DNA from: Sipunculus nudus
Taxonomy: Eukaryota; Annelida; Sipuncula; Golfingiida; Sipunculidae
DNA length: 64,000 bases
Reading direction: 5' to 3'
Assembly (NCBI GenBank): GCA_026874595.1
Contig: CM049319.1
Location: forward strand, 60,082,917 to 60,146,916
The notes below the pieces were generated by a model. The model worked only from the letters and a program-made list of their open reading frames with translations, ran no database searches and was not told the origin of the DNA. Every line of letters begins with the position of its first letter. The stretch's first letter is position 1. Made by a program: the position numbers and the translations under genes. Shown here piece by piece: positions 52,301 to 61,300 of the stretch.

Positions 52301-55300
52301 AGAACACTTTGTGTAAAGTCATGTTGAAAGGTCAAGGTAAAGTCCAAGTTGTTGATACTTGTCTGCTGCTTTAAGTTCAATTTTAATGTTGTTTACAATT
52401 TATTTATTTTAGCTCAGCTGACTGTAATTCATCTGAGCTATAGCGATCACTCTTTGTCCGTCGCCTTTCCGACCATCCGGCCATCCAAGTATCTGAACAA
52501 CTAATGCATTGATAACCATGATTCTTTGCATGGATATTAACATTGAGTGTTTCATCAGTTTCTGCAGACTGGTGGCGCCACCTGTATTTTTTCAATTTTT
52601 TAATGATTTTTTCTCTCTATTTTGAGACCTTAAAAGATGCCGTCATCTGTTAAAAGGGCACAAATTTTAACCGCTGGACCTGGAATCTTCTAACTTTACA
52701 TCCGGATAGGTCCATGAAAAGTCTCCTTCAAAACCTAGAATTAGGTCTCCGTCACCCATATTCTTCATGTTATGGGGCTCCGAATTACCCCCCAGAATAA
52801 TGAAAAATTTGATACAAAAGCTTAAATATCTGAACAACTAATACATTGATCACCATTATTCTTTGCATGGATATTGATCATGGAGTGTTACATCAGTTTT
52901 TGCAGACTGGTGAGGAAACCTGTATTTTTTTATTTGTTACAATTTTTTTCTCTATTTTTGAGACCTTAAAAGATGCCATCATTTGTAAATAGGGCACAAA
53001 TGGTAACGACTAGACCTATAATCTTCTTTCTTGACATGCTGGGAAGCCCATGAAAAGTCTCCTCGGAAACCTGAAATTAGGTCTCTGTCACCCATATTGT
53101 CTGAGCTATGTGGCTCAGAAGTACCCCCAAGAATAACTGAAAATTTGATACCAAAGTAGGGCACAAATCATAACCATAGGGCCCAGAATCTTCTAACTGG
53201 ACATCCTGAGAGTTCCTCCAAAGTTTTTCCAAGAAACCTGAAATTGGGTCACAGTGACCTATATTCTCAGGGTTTTTGGGTATGTTTGAGCACCCCAAAA
53301 ATAATGCAAAATACACACAAATTGCCAGATTCCTCGTGAAAGGCTGGTTGGATTGTCATCAAATTTGTTGTGCTTATGGGTCTTGAACTTAAAGGGACAT
53401 AATCAGGCCAGATATTATGCCTATTCTTTCACAAGTTCAGTACAGTGTTCCTTTATAGAAAAGTTTCCCCAGCAAAACTATCCCAGCACACAGTGTCAGT
53501 TTCTCACATACAGCTGTTTAACACCTTGTTATGGCTGTGTGTTGGTAAACACAGTCCATTTATTTGTTTTTACAGTATCATGGCCAAGTGACCGGAGGTC
53601 CTATTTTGAGCTGCAACACCCCGTGTTTCAGCCAGCAGTAACATATATTACATTTTTTGGCCAATTCAGTCAGGGCATCTCCTGATAGACACAATGTGGC
53701 TCGATGAGGCACATGCCCCCATGCGCTGTGTTTATATTGACACCTGTGATTGTGCCCGATTTACTGTTTCTAACATTAGTTTACAAGAGTAAGCAAATGG
53801 TTTCAAGGCAATATTTTGGCAGGTACCAAGTTATTTTAAAGAAGAAGGTATTTTTCGTGTTAATTCAACATGCTTTATAGGCGACTGGGCCCCTTCAAGC
53901 TAATATGCATGAACAATGATGTCACCTATCTTAATTGGTTGTCTGTGCAAGGACATATTATCAACATGTCAGTCGGCTGAGCATCATGACCCATGGGTCA
54001 CTTGTACTAGATAACATGGCAAGTTTCTGTGTGCATGCATATTTGTTTGTGATCAGTAAGTCGGAGATGCATCCATTTGAAATCTATTATGAAAGAAAAT
54101 TACTGATGTAATGTTTCTTGTTTACTATTTGTGGATGCCAAAGTAGCTCATTGAAGCAAGGTATCTGGAAGTGTAGCAAGCAGATCCTTGCTGATAGGAA
54201 GAAGGGTATCGAATGTATAAAGTTAATCTGGAGGTTAATTTTATTTTTCCTATTCAGACCAGATGCACATCAGACCTGATGCTGAGACCCCCACCACCGG
54301 TTACAATACCTACAGTTACCCAACATCAAAGCGTCTTCTTCCTCCTACCCCGACATCCACCCAAGCCGCGGACTACTCTTCTCTCGTCAGCATGTCACAG
54401 ATGTATTGTGATGATTCATCAAAGGTATGACAGGGGTAACTGCACCTCCCAGCTTTATATTATACAAAATACCAATGTATGAATGGTCCTGTCACATGAT
54501 CAGTGATGACACATGATCAATAATTTCTGCTGTATTAGAGTTCAGTTGAAATGTATCGATTAATTATATATTTATATGCATTGAGATATTCTAATCAATT
54601 TAGACAAAAACAACAAGATATGCAACAATGTCATCCAATGACTGATAAACCAATTTTTTTTTTGCATAATCTGTTCTTTAACAAACTATATATGATGCCA
54701 GAATAATTTTGATCCAAGCTAAACCCTGTTGTTTCCTCATGCTAGTATTTTATGCTTGCAGTATACACCTATTTAGCAAGTTTGTGTAAAGCTTTATTTA
54801 ATTATTAAAATTCAACCCATAAGTCCATAGTCCATAATTATCTGAAAAGTAAAGAAGTAAAACATGCAAATATATAGAATGCTTGCTTTGCTGGACCAAA
54901 TGCTTTTAGGTGGGCTTTAAAGCAAAAACTGTCTGTTTCCCTGTATGCTTTATGTCAATGTATGTAATTTACCTTCAAATATTCCTTTTTCAAGGGAAGC
55001 TCACCTCGTTCTGATGATGAAGAGCTGGACAGTGACATCAAAACATCAAGCAAAGTCACTTTTGGGAAATCACTGTTGAAAACAGGTGATTTCAATATTG
55101 ATGAAAGTCGTGTGAAAGACAGTGGTATTGAATCTGATGCAAAGAATTCAAGTTCGAACCGGAGTAGTTTTAACTCGAGCAGCAGTGGGTCGCAGTATTC
55201 CTCACCAAGAGTCCCAGAATCTCAGCCAAACACTAGTGCCAAAACAGACTCAGTTTCTCAAGTACAATCAGTGGGTAGTAAACCAGCTTTGGGAAAAGCA

Positions 55301-58300
55301 ATGAATACCTCAGCTAAATCTGGGCCAGCTAATGCTAGAGCAGCTTCATCAACACAGGAGGGTTTGCAGGTTACAGTGAGCAAAAATGGTGGGAACACTG
55401 CAGCTGTTACTAAAGCCACTGAAACAGCAGCCACTGCCACAAGAGGTAACACTTCTGCTACGGCAACCAAACTCCGCAGTGCAGCAAGAGATAATGCAGC
55501 AAAACCTGGGACAAATCCGAATCCACCCCAGCAGCAAGCCCAAATTAAATCAGCAGTCAGCAAAAACAAAATCACTATCCATTCTGATGTACTTTCAGAA
55601 CAACCACAAATAAGTGTTCCGGACAAAACGTCAAATAGCGACCAGAGTGCACAGAAGAATACTACTACTAATGTTTCTAGTAATAACAATGTTAAGACAA
55701 GCAGACCATTATCTGGTAAATATTTTCAACGTCAGAACAGTGCAGGTAAATCTGGACCCAATAAACCCGGGGCTCCCTTGTCGACAGTTTCAGGAGCAGC
55801 TACTGATTGTAAACCAGGCAGTGCTGGCGAGCAAAGTAAGTCCAAAGCTGGAAATGTCACCAGTAGAGGACCAGACACAACTGCAGCTAACACAACCAGT
55901 TCACGAACAGGTTGTGGTGGGACAGTGAAAAAGCAACCTGTTAAATCTCTAGGTGCATCTCAGAGTACAGGACAATCTAATGTTACAGGCCAGAATCAGA
56001 AGGATGTTAAGACTGTTTCCACATCTGGTGCATCTCAAAGTGTAGGACAATCCAGTGTTACATGCCAGAATCAGAAGGATGTTAAGACTGTTTCCATTTC
56101 TGGTGCATCTCAAAGTGCAGGACAATCCAGTAATACAGGCCAGAATCAGAAGGATGTTAAGACTGTTTCCATTTCTGGTGCATCTCAAAGTGCAGGACAA
56201 TCCAGTAATACAGGCCAGAATCAGAAGGATGTTAAGACTGTTTATGTTTCTGCAACAGAGCAGGGCAATGCCAAGCCTGCATCTGCTAAAGTCACTGGTG
56301 ATAAACCACAGAAGGTTACCAGATCAGGTGTAAGTGCAACAGGTGCTGGAAACACTGCAAATAAACCAAGCAGTGCTAAAACTCCTAGGAATACAACAAA
56401 CTCAAGAACGCAAGGGAGTGCATCTTCAACGTCAGGTAGATGTCAGAATTTACAGACAGGTATTAGAGCAGCGAGCTCTTCAACTGCTAAACCAGTAAGA
56501 CTAGGTAGTTCAGGACCTGCAGAGCAAAGGTTACGAACTGGACTGGCATTATCTTCAGCACAACAGAGGGCTAATAACACTGGCTCTCAGACATCACGAG
56601 AACTTAGTGCAAGAGGTATGCAACTCAGAAGGGGGGCTCTTCCAGAAAAACCGAGCAGTGGTAAATCTGTCAGGCCTCAAGAAGCAGGTCAGAGTGTCCA
56701 AGAAACAAATAAAGAAAACACTACAAAAGAAACCTCAGTTAAAGATGCTGAACGAAGTGTTACATCCAAAGTGACTCAAATTGCCAAGGCAATTGAGCTT
56801 GAACCTCGTAGTGAACCTAAGAGAATTGTAAATATGACAGAAATTCTTGATCATAACCCGGTAATTTGTGACCCTTTTGAAAGTATTAAAGCCATTCAAG
56901 AGGCAGAGAAAGCTAAAATTATGTCAAAGGATAACTCACAAAATCAGCGAGCGCGTTCAGCGAAGTCGGCTTCCACGCGGCAACCTCCAAAAATACAAAA
57001 ACAAGTTAGTAAGGACAAACCAGTGGAAAAGAAACCAACATCAGCAGGCAGAAAGAAAGGCAGGACAAAAGAGACAAAAGAAAAATCCACTGAAAAAGGG
57101 AAAAGTAGGCCAAAAAGTAGCAAAAAATCCAAGAAGAAGAAAACCAAGAAAGGACAAAAGACTCAGATAACTGAGAAAGAAGATATCTCAAAGGTTGCGT
57201 TTGTGACGGGGGAGGGTTGGTATGTTGAAACTGACTGTAATGAAAACGAGAATCTCAAATTAGCTTCCAAAAAGCATCAACCAACACAGTCACAAGGTGT
57301 TGATTTTGTGACTTCCGGGGCACATTATGAGGTAATCGATGCAAGTGAGCATAAGCACGAAGATAACCTGTACTGGACAAGTGGGGAGTCTAGCTCAGAC
57401 GAGTATGAGAGTGACTTTGAAATGGACGATTTACCTGGGTTAGAACCAGTTTTAGACCAAGTTGTGTTCTCTGCTAGAGATAATCAACAGGGACAAAATG
57501 TCAGATTAGATGGAAATTCTGATTTAAGTAATGTGTGTGTACAAGAAGACAAAAAAGTTAACGTGGAAGAAGACTGGGTGCCTAACCCTGCTAACATCAG
57601 ACCTAAAATATCATCCGGCGTGTCCAAGACGACACAGGCCTTAGAGAAATTTTCAGAAGAAGTTCCAGATCATCAGTTAGATGCAATGCTTAATTCTGAT
57701 GCACCTCAGCAGCACCCTGCCTCCGCAGCCAACGCTTCCCGTTCAGCACCAAACACAACCGCTGCAAACCCAGCAAAGGCACCAGGTTCAGCTGCTCCTA
57801 GGGTTGCTGGAAATTCTAGTGCCATACGTGATAATGCTATTGATAAGGTTGGACAGAATAGTAAGGACAATAGCCAGGAGCAGTTACCCAAAGATAAAGT
57901 AGATGCTAATCAGAATCGGCTCCCACCCAAACCGTTCAAAGATTCGAAACCTATCAAGAGCAGTCAGACTGCTGGTGCCAGTAACCGTGGTAACCGTGTG
58001 CCTTCTGCCGATCTCAGGAAAAAGGTCTTAGTCAGTCCAAAATTAAGTTCCTCAAAACCCAGCAGTAGTTCAAATAGCAGGACACAACAGCAGAGTGGTG
58101 CTGCTCTAAAGCCAGCAATCAATTCTAATATGGTTGGGCAGACTGCCCAGGATGGCAAAGAAGAGCCACGTCTTGCAAGTCCACAGAAAGATCGGGGACC
58201 AGGCAGTGCAAGGTTGAGTGCGCGTGGGGATAGGTCTGCTAAAGTAATGCCAGAAGATGAAGAATTAACGATAGCTATTGATGAAATTATTAAAAATACT

Positions 58301-61300
58301 CCCAATCCCTCATTAACGATAACATGGAATTCACAGCAGAGTGTTAAAAGCGAAGACAAACAAAGATCACAATCGTCATCATCTCCAGAAGAGATCTGTC
58401 AAACTCTTCGCGAAAAATGGGACAAGGACATAGACCTCAGAGCCAGTCAGAAATTTAAACAATTACCTGTACGTAAAACATCATCAGTTTCCGCTTCTTT
58501 TGATTCAAACATTTTGTTACATGAACCTGAAAAAGTTAAGGCTGATCATGGTGCCAGCTCAGATACAGAAGTGCCATCTGTAGGTAAAGGGAAGATCGTT
58601 GAAGGAATCAAAGCAGAGTTGGAAGTAGATGTTAAGAGTTCTATAGAGAGACAGCAGTTCAAGAAATTGGTGAACTCTCTGCAGCATCTGGAGCTCAAAG
58701 TGGATTCTGCTGCAAAAGATGATGCAAAAAAGTCAAGTTCAAAGGTCATGGCCAAACCTGCACAAGTTGCCAGGGCTATAGCATCTGACCATCTACCGGA
58801 AAAAAGTCCTCGTTTCGTCAGGAAACATGACACCCTGGTAGATCGGAAATCCCCGCGAGAACATGACCACGAGGTAACTCGGATTTAATGTTTTAACCTT
58901 GTTCTTAAATATTTTGTTTTACACAGGTCATGATAGGGAAGTTTATGTACAAGATTTGTGATCCTAAGGTGATTCTAAGTGAAATTAAAACAATGCTGCA
59001 GAGTTGCTGAGCTGTTAGTATGAAGGTACCCAAGGTCCTTGGCAGGGGCTGCTTGCTTCTTAAACCTGTACCTGTCCTCTGTTGCTGATTTGTACATATA
59101 CTGGTTTACCATGCTGTGCTGTAAAATTACATAGAGCATGTTCAACATGTACCTTTTTTTAGTTAATTATTTTATCAAATAGGTTTTCATTTACCAAAGA
59201 AGCATACATCTTTAATACCTTTTATGTTGATCATGCATGATAACTTTTATTTTGGTTAGAATATACATTTTCATCTCATTTTATAATAGTGTTGATCAAT
59301 AAATTGAAGTAAAATGAATATTTTTAGCCATTTTTTTCCAAATGTGACCAGTATGGTATTCAGTCATTCATTTTGCACTCCAGTGACTGACTGTCTAAAA
59401 TTGGATGATAACTTTTCATTGTTCGCTCATATATTTATACATACTTGCAGCGCTGGGAGACAGGATCTGACGTTTCACTACCAGCCTCAGATTTGTCCTG
59501 TATCATGTCAGAAACCATGATTCCTAAAGATGGAAGGGTGAGCTGAATGTTCCCACAAATCTTCCATAATCATGTTACTCATGTAGATTTAAGATTGTTA
59601 ATCATAGGTTATAGACAGGAATCTAAAAACAGTCATGTACCGCCAGACAGTTTTGAAATAATGCTTATTTACTCTTCTCCTCTCACAATTTTGATGTACA
59701 ATGTTCAACAGGATTGTGGGAGGCAAACATCACTAATTGTTGCTATCTGTGAAGCATGTACTGCCATCTAGTGTCAGGGTGGTGAACTACAAGCCAGTGT
59801 TCAATGATAAACGAAGGCCAGTTTGGTATACAAGCAGAGAGATTATTAGTGAAGAATTTCCATCATATCATGAGGAATATTGAGAAAAGTTTAAAAAAAA
59901 ACTTTAAAGCCATGTATCTTTATCACTAATAGGTTGTTAATGTTTAAAGTTGCATTTAGTTGCTAAACTATGGGTGAACCTTGTTAATTATCTGAAGACT
60001 CTGTAAAATCTTACTTCAAATGAGAGCTTGCTGAAAGGCTCAGAAAAAAAAGTCCTTTTGAAGAAAAATGACCAGTTATAGAAAAAAGAACAAAAGCCAA
60101 TAATATTGGCATAATTGGTCATAATTTGGAGGAATGTTGGAGGAATTTATATTATCTGTTTTATTTATATCATATATATCATTTATATTATTTACATTTA
60201 CATGTTTGTACTCTTGATACTACTAACATTATATGTTGTATTATAGTGTTTCATATTTTTATTATATTTACAGGTGGTGACAAGCAGGCTGGGCCGTGCA
60301 GGCAGCAGCAGTGGTCGTGCTCCGAGTCGAGCGACAAACGAGCTCGTTACCGATGACGAGGAATTGATTCAGTGGAAGAAAGGGAACATGCTGGGTAAAG
60401 GAGCATACGGAACGGTCTGGTGCGGTCTCACAAACCAGGGGGAGCTGATCGCTGTCAAACAAATTGTACTCAACACAAATGATATGGAGAAGGCTGAGGC
60501 AGAGTATGAGAAAATCCAAGAGGAAGTGGCCATCTTGAAAAATCTTAAACATATCAACATCGTCAGGTGTGTATATTAATGTTAAACCAAAATGTATGGT
60601 TCTCAGGCACTGCCAACTTCAATTTTAAAGGGACATAATCAGGAGCAATATATCATTCACACTATCAGTTCTGCTTTATACAAAAGTTTCCCAGCAAAAT
60701 AATCCTGGCACACTTGTCTCAGAACCTTGCATATGGCTGTTTAAAATCTTGTTACAGCTCTGCGTGTTGGTAAACAAAGTCGTCATGTATCTGATTACAA
60801 TAACAAGGCTGCATGACAAAAGGTCCAATTGTGATGATAATAATAATAATAATAATTAATAGTATTTATATAGCACCTATCTCTGATAGTCTGACTCATG
60901 GCACAAGTCACACACTCGTACCCGTTTTCAGAGCTGTTTGATATTTAATAAAAAAAAGTACCATAATAATCAATAATAAATTATCTAATTTACCGTATAT
61001 GTAGTGAACAAAAAGAAAATGCATCTACACTCAGACCATGGGCCCATGATATGAAAACATAAGTTAGTTTCATGATTTTGCTAATGTTCATGACATTTTC
61101 CTGTTTTTTTAGTTACCATGGGACCGGTCTAGAGGATAATATAGTCAGCATCTTCATGCAGTTTGTACCAGGAGGTTCCATTGCAAATATTCTGGCTAGA
61201 TTTGGTGCTCTTGAGGAGGAGGTTTTCTGCCACTACACCAAACAGATCTTAGACGGGGTGGAGTATCTACATGCAAATGGTGTCATACACAGGTAGGTCA

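Larger units (their letters stand above)
51056..54257 (+). other. Intron 15 (3.2 kb)
   Basis: Contains an hAT-like MITE (51678-52070), a decayed tandem repeat block (about 52410-53345) and a dispersed repeat also found in intron 19 (about 53390-53570). No further exon could be supported: acceptor-like sites near 53575 lead into repeat sequence. Confidence 0.65.

Noticed and set aside
55258-55689. 143-residue minus-strand open frame within exon 17
   Set aside because: Antisense shadow of the low-complexity coding exon; composition (runs of Val, Ala, Leu) follows from the Asn/Thr/Ala/Lys-rich sense strand.
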